The translations under genes were made by a program, and so were the position numbers. A DNA stretch of 64,000 nucleotides from positions 1,125,447-1,189,446 of the forward strand of contig BFEA01000341.1 of NCBI GenBank assembly GCA_003427395.1. The letters run 5' to 3'. Source of the stretch: Chara braunii (taxonomy: Eukaryota > Streptophyta > Charophyceae > Charales > Characeae). Under the pieces are notes generated by a model. The model did no database searches. It was given only the letters and a program-made list of their open reading frames with translations, and had not been told where the DNA came from. Shown one piece after another: positions 30,190 to 42,139 of the stretch (position 1 is the first letter of the stretch; the number at the start of each line of letters is the position of its first letter).

Positions 30190-30960
30190 TTTATACCTGA
30201 GTGTTCCCTGCCTCCAGAACCCCGCTTGGGCTCCTGCAGAGCTCCCACAATCAGTGGGCAGACTCCCCACAGAGTCTTGGTGCGATCCTACGGGTTGCAA
30301 TCCCGGCTGCCGCCTTCCTCTCATAACTTTATACTAGACTTAAGAGTAAGAAGGGCAGGAGGAGGGGTTTCACACGCTCGAGATGCAGGAGAGGGACAAA
30401 CTCAACTCATAGGAGAGGGCCTTGAAATCTTCAATCGTCTTAGGGCCCCGCAATGGTAACCAATGAACGCAGCAAAATAGCTTGACCACGACCAGAAAGC
30501 AGAGTACCTCCCTCCTGACAAACCTCCAAGTTGCAGCAATGATCCATTTTACCCGAACCGCCGCTATGCAGCCAAGAAGAAAACACATTTGAATAGAGCA
30601 CACCCCCGTGCTCTATTCGGAGTGCAGGTGAGACTCCGTGATACTTAGTCAAATGATGGCGCACACAGTAGTCGTGTGCAACAGCCAAGCGAAGTGCAAT
30701 GCCCAACAACGAACTCGACGGTGAACCATAGTAACACGCAGAAATGCACAGCAAAGTGCAGCGCTGCTCAATAGTACGTCGAGTCAACACACAGCATTGC
30801 CACGACAACCTCGGCAATGCAGAATGCTGCAAGAAAAATTGTGTGTAGCAGCAGCACCCCCTTTCGAGTAGGCCAGCAAAAGTCTATCGAGTGATCTACA
30901 GTCTGATCCCGTTGATGGATCAGCAGTCTCAAGTCTGAGAAACCAAATGTCTAAATGAAA
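30190..30960 (+). repeat. Dispersed repeat family H, copy 1
   Basis: Shares ordered landmarks with 50290-51150: CAATCAGTGGG, GCCGCCTTCCTCT, GAGAGGGCCTTGAAA, CTTCAATCG, GGGCCCCGCAATGG, and a hairpin GAATAGAGCAC/GTGCTCTATTC (30592-30620, 11 perfect pairs, loop ACCCCC) followed by a CAGC-rich tail. No protein frame is conserved between copies. It may be an LTR or leader of an unrecognised element. Confidence 0.65.
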
Positions 30961-32200
30961 AGCAACAGAAGTCAGAGATAGCACTGTGAAGAACGGATAA
31001 GACCAGTTGCTTTATTGTATTACCTCATAGGGACGTCCATGTAACAACTATTTGCAGCTAAACAATCAGCTATCACGACAAAGACCACGACTCTGACCGT
31101 AATAGTAACAATAATCCCCAAAATAGCAGCATAGTAGCTAGAACAATCAAACCAGTGATAGTCGTACACCAACTAACAGCAACAGACGTACCAGCAATGA
31201 CGTGGCCCTTGCAAATTCAGCCCACGCCTCAAAGGAAACACAGGTTGAGTTCTGTTCAAGAATCAGTAGCAAACGTATAGCATTGCTCACAGCAGAAATG
31301 TATGCGCAAAGTATAGGAACAAGCAGTTTGCTGCCGCTATTCAAATTGAGAATAGCCGGAATGTTGTCCCCTGCAGTTTTCTCGAATCCAAGGTAGTAGT
31401 AGCACACCGGATCGCGAGTTGGCGTAGGTAGGTACTTCTCTCTCTTCCTATTTGTTCTCCTTGCCTTCTCTACTTGCTCACTTCCTTTTTTCTCAAGTGC
31501 ACTGAACTCAAACCCCAACCAGGCTCATACTGTTTTAACACCTGACCTGACTGTAATGGTTGTTGACCTTTTTATTCAAACCAAGTGAGGTGCTTACAAC
31601 GCACATAATTGCTGCCTCCTGAAAGGATGTTAAACAAAATTTTGAAAGGACGACAATTCTGAGCATGGAATCAAACCTCAACTTTGGTAGAGCAGCCGGA
31701 GGCAACCTTGTTGAAGTCAATCGTAAAGACGAGTTGCAAATAACCATGACCATGGGATTCTACTATACGCCACGACCTTGCCTTCTCATCTTTTTTTCTC
31801 CACTTCTAACCTATCTTCCTTCTCTCTTCTCCTCCTTTATCGATCTAGTCTCTCTTAAACACTCCCTGGACTTTCGATTACCTTTTCATGCATCTGGTCA
31901 CAATCGAGGCCGAACGCAGACAATCGAAAAGAGCGGCATACGAAAAGGCTCTGTCGCTTTTTACTTCCTTGGTTCTTCCCGCGTTTGTTTCCCAAGTGTA
32001 TGCACAGATGCCTCCTATACATACCTCGCTCCTCTTAAAGAGAGCACTATCGCCATGTGACAGCAAATGACCAATAATCGTGAAGGCAATGAACCGCACT
32101 ACAAGGAGGGAAGCGGGTATGCAATTTCGCGGAGGCCGGCCATGATCTCTGATGAAAAAGGGACACAATTTTCAAAGGAGGATGAACGTGATGAAGGCCG
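30961..32200. other. Non-genic stretch
   Basis: No protein or RNA gene recognised. Several open frames of 60-130 codons exist but show no motif. Confidence 0.4.
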
Positions 32201-32203
32201 CAA

Positions 32204-32365
32204 CCTTCGCGACGACAACCTCCGTAGTAGGGCTCTTACTACTACTCGTCCAGGCGACCTTTGCGACGACAATCTCCGTAGCAGGGCTCTTACTACTCAT
32301 CAATTATGCAAATTGGGGACGAATCTTCCACTAAAACATGGGAGGATACGTCCTCGACTCGATCA
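32204..32365 (-). repeat. Tandem roughly 57-bp duplication and nested-palindrome core
   Basis: ACCTT.GCGACGACAA and CTCCGTAG.AGGGCTCTTA occur twice (about 32204 and 32261). They are followed by the core on the minus strand (GAATCTTCCACTAAAACATG, GGAGGATACGTC at 32323-32356). Confidence 0.6.
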
Positions 32366-32739
32366 TACTCTGCTGGTACCTCTCTTAGCAAGGTGGGGAT
32401 GGTTTTTATGCTAGAACTCAGGTAGATGCATGCTATATCAAAGCAACCACCCTGGTGAGAACAAGCTAAGTGCGGATCTGTAGGATATAGGCAAGTATGG
32501 CGCGCACGCTGAGAATAAAAACCAAGATTTAAAGGAACAAAAATCACGACAATAAGAAAAAGGCCTCACTAGGACGAAGAAAACAACGATCCCAAACAAT
32601 GGAAAACATAGGCAACATGATCCTAATGATCACCAGGAGATGGTTATGACGACGAAGATCTTCTCTTGACCGAGAAGAAGGTCTTGATAAGGCATGTGCC
32701 CATGCACCTCACTCTTCTACTTACATAATACAAAAGTGA

Positions 32740-33072
32740 GTGAATCTTCTACCAGAACGCGATCAGGTACATCCTCAATTTTCCCCGTAAGAGCAACGAG
32801 CACCGCAGTTTTCAAGTTTTCGAATCGTGTTGTATGTGCTCGTCTGCGAGATCGGAGAATCAGCCCGCCACGTTTCCGTTGGCTGTCCTCAACACGGCAT
32901 GTTTCGTCGTTCACAGTGCGAGTGCTTACCACACAGACCGTCGTCGTCGAGATCGCCTTGGCCGATCTTCTTGGAAGTGCGTTTACGCACACACACACAC
33001 ACACACACACACATAGCACCTGTCGCCAAGGAAATTGGTGATACAACACGATTCGAAAACTTGAAAACTACG
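32740..33072 (-). repeat. Core copy plus 28-bp inverted repeat
   Basis: Degenerate core (GTGAATCTTCTACCAGAACG) at 32743-32790. GTTTTCAAGTTTTCGAATCG ending TGTTGTAT (32807-32835) is the exact reverse complement of 33040-33069. Between the arms lie (CA)n at 32989-33013 and AG-rich sequence. A transcript would fold into a long hairpin. Possible TIR element. Confidence 0.6.
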
Positions 33073-33419
33073 CTCCCTCTTACTCGCACTGCCTCACAGT
33101 TTTCTAATCATGTTCCTCCTTCCTTTTCACCTCCCTTCCTCCTTCGTCAACTTCCTACTTCCTTGAGTTCAGAACCTGCCCTTGACTCTTTTGCCGGCCG
33201 CCCTTGCCGCGACCAATGGCCTTTTCTTTGATTATTGCAGCGAGGTTGCTACCGTTTGCACTATCCTCGCTATCCGTCTCATCCAGAAGATCGGAGAGGT
33301 CTCGGTTTGATTCCCATCGGAATCAACCATCATCGATGGACTACCCTTCTTCTTCCTTCCGTCTATAGCTGTTTGCTGAGCCCTTCTAACTTAGTCTTAA
33401 ATCTAAGGTCTTGTTGCTA
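33073..33419. other. Non-genic stretch
   Basis: Nothing recognised. Confidence 0.4.
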
Positions 33420-34830
33420 AAGACCTTGAGGGTATGATATTCGATGCTGGCCTCGCTAATCATTAGATCCTTGATGTATGTGGGAAGATATCTCAAGAAC
33501 ATGGTTAGGAGGACTCAGGGATCGTAGTGAATTCTCAGAACTACCACCAATTTCTCTATGGCACTAGTGAGGCCTCACGCTGAGGGTTGTGCAATCGCGC
33601 CTCCACAAGTCCATAAAGCTTTCTAGAGTTTGGGTCTGGGCCCAATTGTTCATTCGTCTGGCGAATCCCTTTGTCGCTATATGCCATTAACCATCTAGTT
33701 GTCGATCCTTCCAAGTAAGAAGCGGCGATGATCACCTCCTTCTCACATAAAGTACGCTTGGCCTTCACCCACAATGGAACTGTCCTCAACCAAGTGTCAA
33801 GGGCCTTATCCTTCTTGTCTCCTGTGAAGACAATCGGGGGTCTCATTGGGGTCTTTGGGTCCAAGGTTGCTATGGTCCAGTCTGTCCGGCTTGATGAGCC
33901 GGTTGCTGGACCAACTGTTGCCCTGCAGCTGCAGCAGCTGGACCTGAGGATGAAGAAGCAATAGTCTATGCTGCTGCTGCAGACGTACCACCTGGTACGA
34001 CACCATATAGAGGGACAAAGGGGCATGTCATCACCGGTAAAGGGACTGACGATGGAAATGCTGCCTGAGGTCGGACGCTGGGCCCACCAAGTATGGAGGG
34101 GTGTGGTCCTCCCCTTCCCTGCATGGCATTCAATATCTGGTCAAGGGTATCTTGGATGTCATCCAGCTTGCTGTCCATGTACGCATACACGCTCAACATG
34201 CCTGCCTTGAGGATTTTGGCAGTGTCATCATGGGTAGAGTCGTCTAGCCCTTCTAATGCAGGTTTGTCTTCCCTTCTGTTCTCTAATCTGGCTTTTCTCT
34301 TTTTAATCTTTGGTAGCTTCCTTCAATTCGTTCTCTAACTGTAAGCGAATGACCTCCACTTGCTGGAGTTTTATAACCTCTCTAGTGCGTGAAAGTGACT
34401 GGCTGTACTGCGAGCCTGTGTTCTGACTGGACTAAGTGCCTGTACTCGTCCCACTGCACGTAGCCTGTGAACTGGACTGCATGCCTAACGTCTGCCGACC
34501 CTGAGATGTAGCAGTAGAGGTCGGCATTGCTTCGCCATTGCTCGGCTTCTGCCGCCGCCCGAACCTGCTCCGCTGCTGCTGCCTCCCTAGCCCTCTGCAA
34601 ATGGTCAGCCTCAGCCTCCCGTCTTATATACCTTTTTCGCCCCCGGATGGTAAAGCTTGATGCACGATCTGTATTTTAAGTGATTCCAATCTTGTCACCC
34701 TTCTTCCTTCAGACCTCTCCTCTCCACTACCTTGTCCGCTTCGGCTAGGCAAATCACTATCTGCACTAGTGGCCTCGTTGGGGCCTACCACAACATGTGT
34801 CTGATCGATTTTAAAAATCAATAAAAAATA
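33420..34830 (-). pseudogene. Gypsy element D: gag relic
   Basis: Minus strand. The N-terminal part (34821-34400) has a mixed polar/helical region. Next comes a predicted helical stretch with IKLQQVEVIRLQLENELKEA (about 34376-34317) and LDDIQDTLDQILNAMQG. The capsid segment is PPIVFTGDKKDKALDTWLRT, KEVIIAASYLEGSTTRWLMA and LYGLVEARLHNPQ (about 33850-33580). Frames shift several times and stops occur (for example near 34625 and 34310). Capsid-type gag with no protease or pol following in this window. Confidence 0.7.
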
Positions 34831-36480
34831 AAATAAATATTCGGCAAGCCGCGTAGGCTACCGATCAAGTTGTGTCGACGACATTTACACATACTAAAGA
34901 AATGATCTATTTCTACTTCGATCAGTTCTCTCACAGCAACTTCAGACAAAATTGGCTATGTTAGTATTCTACAGTTCTATTCTATGGCCGTCTGTTAGGT
35001 GTTAGCAGTATGTCCACCATAACTAACAAAAATAAAAATAAATTAATTGCATGTATGCAGAAATGAAAATTATGGTGTTTGTGTACGAGCACCAATTGGA
35101 ACCTTTCCTTCCCTTGTATCCGACGATCCCGACTTGCATCATCAAGCAGTTGTGTCTAAGGTGTGCATATCGGCTCACCCCTGTGCCCAGGAAACCGCTT
35201 ATGACCAGTTCTGCCCTTTGTTTACCCTCGTGTGCAACTAGCCTTACATCCGATGATCTGGCTGATCAAGAGGCAATTTATGGACATCCCCCGAAGTCCT
35301 CAAAAATTATTTAACGTCGCAGACAGGACGATGATCAAAGCTAGATCTCAGATCCCACCAGAGGTTTTTTCTAGACGGTCTGGAACACGTCTGGACTAGT
35401 CAGTCCACGTTCCCTCTACAACGCAACAAAGAGCTCAATGGACAATGCAAGATGGCCTATGTGCACTACTCCCTTGGGTTGGCATGGTGACCGTGACCCG
35501 TGCTTCGTTCAGGGCCCTTCAGAGGCACCACCCTCTCCTTCCAGATGCGGCACCAGGACGAATGTCCACTCTCAAGGTAGAGCGCTCACGACTCCTGACC
35601 AAGAAGAGGACTCTCAAGTCGAACTCACTTCCTCACGGTAAGAAAAGAATGAGATGGGAAGATAAGGTAAGGGAACAACATACCTGAAGATAGCTGCCAA
35701 CCACAAATTTCTCACCAATTGAGCCGACGTGATGACCGGTCATAGCCTTGGTACCACACACAATGCCATGGAGTGCCACCTCAACAAAAATGCCATGTCA
35801 GCATGCTCTCATCATTCCACATACATCTGTTGTCGCCACAACTCCCACACTTTCACCACAACCTTTCGGCGACACTCCCCCCTACCGGTAGTCGCCCAAA
35901 CAGCCAACGCCAGTGTATCCCTGCTGCGTAGAAGCTTCGTCAGCACACGAACTAAGGAAGTCACCAGTGTCGAAATGGCGATATTGAACCAGCTCCGATA
36001 CAAAATTGCAAGGAATATGAGTGAGAGCGATAGACAGAAATGCAAGTTGCAAAATCACGAAGTAGACCAGATAGTCACAAACCAAGCAGAGAGCACAATG
36101 CACCAAGATACCATCCAAGTAAGAGCGCAACACAATGAACTCGTGTGCTAATATCGATACCCTTTGGTTGCACCAACACAATATCCAATGTCGCACCTAC
36201 TGTCTGGCGCCCAATGCCCAACCTACACCTCAACCAATCTACTCCTATCAATGTTCATGCAACTGGATTACATCGAAGTTGAAGACCATTGTACGTGACG
36301 TCATCACCAATGCAGACCGCCAGCATACACTAGGTACATTCTCTTTGCTCCCCTCATCCCACCTTGACTCCTCTCGGCGTTCGCCTCCTACCCGAAGACC
36401 ACCATCGCCATCACCTGCTACAGGCACGCGTGGCCCGGCTATGGCCGCCATGTGCGCGCTGCCACCGCAGCGCCATGTCA
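34831..36480. other. Non-genic stretch
   Basis: No recognisable gene. An open frame of about 140 codons at 35729-36151 (+) has no motif I know and overlaps others on both strands. Confidence 0.4.
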
Positions 36481-37135
36481 CCTCTTAGCACCCACGTGAG
36501 CCTTGGCCAGCCCGCACTACCACAGCAGCGTTTGGCAGAGCAGCAGCGTGGCCGCAATGCCTGCTTGAGCTAGAATGCCTCTGCCTGGGCAGGGCACTTT
36601 CCTTTATGGAAAGTGCGACCTCGTGTTCAACTGCGTGATCCTGTCTGGACGAGTTTCCAATAGCTTCTAGTTGGGCCCCAGTGTCTGCGCCTAGGTCCAC
36701 TTTTGTTGTTACGGGCCTGGGCCCTTTACCGTGGGGCACATCTAGGCAGCCCTCCAGGCTCCTAGTGTTTGCCGCATTCTCCTTGACTCGCGGGGCATGT
36801 GTGACGACAATGTCGCATTCTCATTGGCCTGCGACTAGTCTATGATGGGTCGGCCTCCCAGTGCCCAAGGCGCAACCGCCTGAGCCTTGGGCTCAGCTGT
36901 ACAGCAGAACTCTTGCTCTTGGAAGGAGCCTCTGAAGGCTCACGTAGTTCTTTACCAGCTGGCGTGCTGCAACTGTCTGATACACCACATATGGAAAATG
37001 TCGTAAGTAGGCCTCGTGTGCATATTCAAACCCACCTTCACTTAGGGTGGGCACAATGCTTGCTGGGGGCCACAACCCAGAACACCTGCATGTCTGTAAA
37101 GGCCCCCTGAGGGCTCAGTCCTCGCATGAGGTCAA
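36481..37135 (+). repeat. GC-rich dispersed repeat (family G), fullest copy
   Basis: Starts in a GC-rich CCACGTGAGCC region. It has a perfect hairpin GCACTTTCC-TTTAT-GGAAAGTGC (about 36595-36617), GGCGCAACC, CAGCTGGCGTGCTGCAACTG, TCTGATACACC, TGCTTGCTGGGGGCCAC and a GGGCTCAGTCCTCGCAT end. Related copies: 20870-21052 (+, 3' part), 43820-44510 (+), 60318-60890 (-). Confidence 0.65.
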
Positions 37136-37139
37136 TAAA

Positions 37140-37400
37140 AATCACTATATAACAATCGCTATTTAGCGGCCTGTGACCAGCAGCCAATTTGGGCCCTCCG
37201 TTTCGTTGAGGAGAGACGGTCGAGATTGGCTGCTGATCGTTTTCGATGTCATCAACTCGCAATCTGGACCGTCTTCGGCGTTGAACCGCACGGTCCAGAT
37301 CGCGTGTTGATCGCTTTGGAGACGATCGCTGGGCCGGTAGTGAATTCCTGCTGGACCGGTAGGCCCTCGACCGAAATTGCCACACGTGGCACCTCCTAGG
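37140..37400. repeat. Palindrome-rich segment
   Basis: Contains ATCTGGACCGT and ACGGTCCAGAT (11 perfect pairs, about 37262-37300) and GCAGCCAAT/ATTGGCTGC (about 37179 and 37225). Nested short inverted repeats with TCTGGACC are shared with 49230-49245. Looks like a compact foldback element. Confidence 0.5.
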
Positions 37401-38382
37401 CCAATTTTGGATTGGACTAACATTTTTTTGCCAGGCTGCACCAAAAAGAAACGGCGAAAGGTACACACGGGGTTGAGGGCTATGACGCTACTCTACGCTA
37501 CTGGACTTCGACTCTCTACGCTCGACTCTACTGTTCCCTGCTACAATCAAATTTGCTACTCTCTCTCTCTCTCTCCCCACACATTGGCTACACTCGACCT
37601 TACACAAAGGCACCCTACAGCATCGACCAAATTTCCCTCCTGCGCACACCTTCCCTCCACTCCGCGCCCACTTTGGACCCCCTCTCGGCCGACCTTCCTC
37701 CCCCTCTGCGACCAACTTCCCTACCTCTCGCTCCCACTTTCCCTACTCTCTGCGCCCACCTTCCCTCCCCTCCCCGCCCACGTTTCCCATCTTCTGTGGC
37801 CACCTCAGCTAAGATGACAGCGAGCGAGCGAGCGAGCGAGAGAGAGAGAGAGAGAGAGACTCTAAGCTACGATGACAACGACGACCTACGACAAAAAATA
37901 AAAAAGGCTACACTGGACTTATATGTTGGATGGCTACGACGCTACTCTATGCTTATTGGACTTCGACTCTCTACACTTGATGCTACTCTACGTCATGGTA
38001 ACCCCGGACCCAGACATTGGACACACTTCGGCGCCAGTGTCTGGACCGGTCCGGACTGTTCGGTGATCCGGACAGCACCGGACACCGGGCGGTTCGGACC
38101 AGCTTCAGTGGTTCGGGGATGTCCGGACCAAAAAAAAAAAAAAAAAAAAAAGGAGGTCGGGAAGGGGGGGTGGTGGTGTTGGCAGGGACTCGCCTGCTTT
38201 GCACTTCGAAGTTCAGTCTGCAGAGCAACTATCTTGCTGCAAATCAACAACCACATTCAACTAACAGGCACGAACGTTTTGAACAGTGCAAAGCAGGCAC
38301 AAGATTACAAAAACAAAAAAAAAAAAAGATAAAAAAAAGTCAAAAGGTTTAATAAAGTCTTCAGATTAGTAGCACTGTCAGT

Positions 38383-38419
<37 letters not shown>

Positions 38420-38470
38420 TGCGGGTTGCATTAGTGGGATGTCTTGTGGAGTTTAGACAGGGGTTCTGAT
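37401..38470. other. Microsatellites and CCGG-rich foldback sequence
   Basis: (TC)n at 37560-37575, GAGC/GA tract 37820-37858, direct repeat of a segment containing GGACTTCGACTCTCTAC (37501 and 37959), CCGGAC-rich hairpin-prone sequence 38003-38130 followed by A22, and (TC)n 38385-38415. No gene. Confidence 0.55.
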
Positions 38471-41122
38471 TCAGAGTCGCCCTCCTCCTTCGAAGAACAA
38501 CCATCTTTCTCGTCGCCTTTCGCCTTCATCCTCCTTGCCACTGTCATCAGTCCCATCGCTGCCACCGCTCCTGTCGTGACCATCGCCACTGCCATCACTT
38601 TTGTCACTGCTGCCATATTTTTGATCACCGCCGCCACCACATTCATCATTGCTTGTCCCTTCTGGCGCTGCCTCCTCCTCTTGCACAAGCTCCTTTTGCG
38701 ATTGTCCCCACTTTGTGGTTCCACGTGCGGGTGCTGGACCCCTTGCCAAATTGCCACCTTCCACATCCTCAACCTCCTTCTCACGTGTCCCCCCTTGAGT
38801 TGCTTCTTCCTCTTGCACGGGCTCCTTTTGCGGTCGTCCCCACTTTCTTGTGACATGCGCGGGTGCAGGACCTCCTGCCAAATTGCTACCTTCCACGTCG
38901 TCAGCCTCCTCATCACCTGTCCCGCCTCGAGTTGCAGCCTCATTCCGAGGTCTCCCTCTCCCTCGTTTGGCTGGGATCGAGGGTGGTGCACATGCAATTG
39001 CCCTCGCAACTTTGTATTTGTTGGCATGCTCAACAGTCATGGTCCTTGTGGCCTGATCCAACTCGTGCAAATGTCTCCGGGCTAGAAACTTGGAAGCCTT
39101 TGTGACCTTCCTCCATGACTTGTTGAGCTGTCTCTCGAGCTCAAGCAGATTGCTGCGCAGCCGATGACGTTGGATTGTGACGTCCTTCGGAACAGGCGTT
39201 TGTGGTGCTTCAACAGGATTGTCGTCATCATTGAGCTCGAGTCAGCGTTCTCACTTGCATCGCTAACCGGCTCTGTTCTGTGCAGCCGGGCACGCCACTC
39301 CACCAACCGCATTTGTGCATCCGTGGCCATCTCATCCCGTGTGAGATCTTTGACTGGTTCATCCACTTACCATTGCGTAGAATCCTTATCAGCCTTTGGT
39401 TTCTATCAAGGGATCCAACAAACGCTGGTTCCATCTGTCAAAAACCACCGTGCTAAGCTTGATGGCGCCGAGGTTGTTACGGAGATGACTATGAATTCGT
39501 TCAAACAAGCTCCAGTTCCTCTCACAACAAGAGGAGGAGGATGCTTGCTCCAAGCAGACGGACGGCTTGCTTGTGGAGGATGGGCATGTCTCTGCACCAC
39601 TTCCTCCACCACCTCGCTGGCTGCATCAGACGGGCTTGTGTCCTTGCATCTTCACAACTGTCCCCCAATGCCCTCAATCCAAGATAAAACCTTTGCGTCG
39701 ACCTCAACAAAAGACGATTCTTGCACCGCGAGTAAAGCCACGTCTAAAACCCATCCGCAACCTCTGCATCCGTTTTTGGCTGACGCTCTGTACTCCGGAT
39801 CCAAGAACAGCGCAGCACAATACAGCGGTGATGTCATTTCATTCCAGCACCGCATGATGATCTCCTCGAGTTCTTCCTCCGCTTCGGCAAAGTGCTTGCT
39901 CTCCTCAGTTTCTCCAATGCGTTGTCCATACGGGCGTTCACTTTACTGATGGTGGGACCTGTGTCGTCGACCTTCTTCAAAAGTTTGAGCAGGTTCTTGG
40001 ACGTCTGCATCACCTTCTCGACATCTTCGTAGAAGGTGTCGTCCAAGATGGAATGCGTAGCCTTCACGAACAGTTCCCGCAGCGAAGTTTGCACGATCTC
40101 TGGCTTCCAGTCATCATCCGTCACACACGCACATAGTGGCATGTACAACTCCTGCAGGCTCGACATCATGATGAAGTTGGTGGCAAATCGGGTCGCACCC
40201 GGTTTTGACATGACACTGCCGTTGGAGTAGTGAATCAGGAGGTCCTGCACCCGCAAATGGTTCGTGAAGAACCTTACAAGCTCAGATGCCCTTTTCATAA
40301 TTGCACTGACTCACCCAATCTTCGCGAAAGACTCAAACATCAAGTCGAGGGAGTGTGCTGTGCACAAGACATAGAAGACATGAGGGTAATCTGCTTCAAT
40401 CATTCGCCCCGCAGCTGCGCAAACAACAGCATTGTCCATAATGACCCGCACCACTGCCTCTACACCTATCTCCTCTATTGCCCTCTTCAAAATGGCGTAG
40501 TATGTTGAGGCGCCCTTGTTGCACCGTGGCATACCCAACTTCTCCCAAAGATGGAGTTTTTAGGGAAGGAGACCATCACGTTGATGTGTGGTCTCTGTTG
40601 GCGATTTGTCTGACCATCAAGCTGCAACATGCAGTGAGTGGTTGGTCACTCCTGTCGCAAGTCCTCCACCCTCTTCCCGACCTTGCCCCTTGTTACTTCA
40701 ACCCTCTTCGTCCTTGCATTTTCGAACTTCGCATACCTGAAGCCTTTCAACGCAGTCATTAGCAGGTGCATCATTTTGTCCCAGTATTCGCTCTTCATCA
40801 TGTTGAACACGATGCATTCGGCCATCATCCAATTGTCTATCGTGCGCTGCGTTTGCTCGTGTGTCGTAATGACGGTGGCGCTGTCCGTGATCGTCGTCTG
40901 GGGGAGCCCGACTGCAGAACTCAACGGATCCACAAGTCGTGCCGTCGACGTCCGCGGATTCGTCTGATGGAGCCCTATCGCAGGCCCTGATCGATCCACA
41001 ACTCTTGCCGACATCCACAAAGCATTCTCATCCTTGAACGACGACTCCGTTTCGGGCTCTCCCATGCTGGCCCCCAACCCGGGCCAGGACAGCCTCAACG
41101 TTGCATCTTGACCCTTCGAGGC
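38471..41122 (-). pseudogene. hAT-family transposase (DUF659/hATC), frameshifted, with AT-hook-like tail
   Basis: Minus strand, spread over several frames. In order: RTIDNWMMAECIVFNMMKSE (about 40840), the first catalytic Asp region LQLDGQTNRQQRPHINVMV (about 40620), VIMDNAVVCAAAGRMIE and CTAHSLDLMFE (about 40440-40330), RFFTNH and TRFATNFIM (40270-40165), CAALFLDPEYR (about 39810), and then the hATC dimerisation segment ARWWRKWCRDMPILHKQA and CCERNWSLFERIHSHL (39615-39481). The tail (39070-38471, open 199 codons) has an AT-hook (KRGRGRPRN) and two 41-residue repeats ending in WGRPQK/WGQSQK, then an acidic Gly/Ser end. No BED finger seen upstream. At least four frame changes: inactive. Cut-and-paste DNA transposase origin. 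Confidence 0.8.
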
Positions 41123-42125
41123 TGTCCTGGCCATGCGCGATTTCAGACACAGACTAAATATTGAATTGTGATTTAACACGGACTTACAGAATTGAATTCT
41201 GACGGACAGAACCCAAGTAATGACTCACCCTAGCCTAGCCAAGCTTCAGCTATGGCAGCGCAGAATTCAAATTTTCAATATCACTGGCAACAGGACCCTG
41301 AACAATCCAAATCACAGTACAATATGCATCACTACACTGAAAAGCAGTCCCAGATGAAAGTTGAGTCAGGAAGGAGGTCAAACAGGGTTGGTAGAAGTCG
41401 AAGAAGATAGGTAGGGGAAGTTGGATATGGCTGTCTCATAGTTTGAATTTCGATTTTCAACTGTCTACTGCCTGACAGACCATATTTCGCTATTCTAAAA
41501 AGAGCCCCAGAATTGCCGCACAGAGTAGAGTAAGGAACACACTTACTTCAGGGATATCTCTGAAGGGGATGCATGAAACCCTGGCTATGTCTGTCTCCTA
41601 GGACCCATTTCGCCAGTTTCTTCTTCTGACTGTACCCAGTGTTCCCACCTATGAAACTCTCTGAAACTAGGTGATCCTGTAGATCTTCCTGTGGCGCGTC
41701 ACCCTCAACTGACAGATTCAGTGAATCTGGACTCCCAGATGCCAATAACTGACACACTCAGTGCAGCGCTGCTCCAACCTGTACTGCGCTGCTTGGAAAT
41801 TGGCTATCCTGACCCAATTCCAAAATCGCGACACCCTGGGGTCACTTCCTTGCCAATCGCCAATTCTCAGATGAGCTGCCAAGCTAAAAATAGCCTCCTC
41901 AGAGCCTCCCAGGCCTCTGAGCATCACTCGCCACTCATTCCTGCACAACCCTAAGCAGGAATGTGTCACCCTCTGTCCGATGCTTCTCGCCACACACTTA
42001 CCACAACCACCCTCACTGTCGCCAACCCTGAAGATGACAAATCGCCATGAAGTTCAATTCCAGTATCTTGCCAGATGATGATGGTTGCTCCAACTCATCA
42101 ATCCCTTCACTGTCTAGATCAAATC
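41123..42125. other. Probable 5' leader/internal sequence of an LTR element (minus strand)
   Basis: Lies downstream, on the minus strand, of the primer-binding site at 42126-42139. No gag frame recognised. Repeated CTGACAGATTCAGTGAA-like pieces near 41710-41765. Confidence 0.35.
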
Positions 42126-42139
42126 GCTCCGATACCAAC
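42126..42139 (-). promoter_or_regulatory. LTR-retrotransposon primer-binding site (tRNA-iMet type)
   Basis: Minus strand TTGGTATCGGAGC, one change from the TGGTATCAGAGC complement of initiator Met tRNA 3' ends common in plant LTR elements. It is preceded by ...ATAACAG, fitting an LTR that ends in CA. An LTR should therefore lie just above 42140. Confidence 0.6.
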
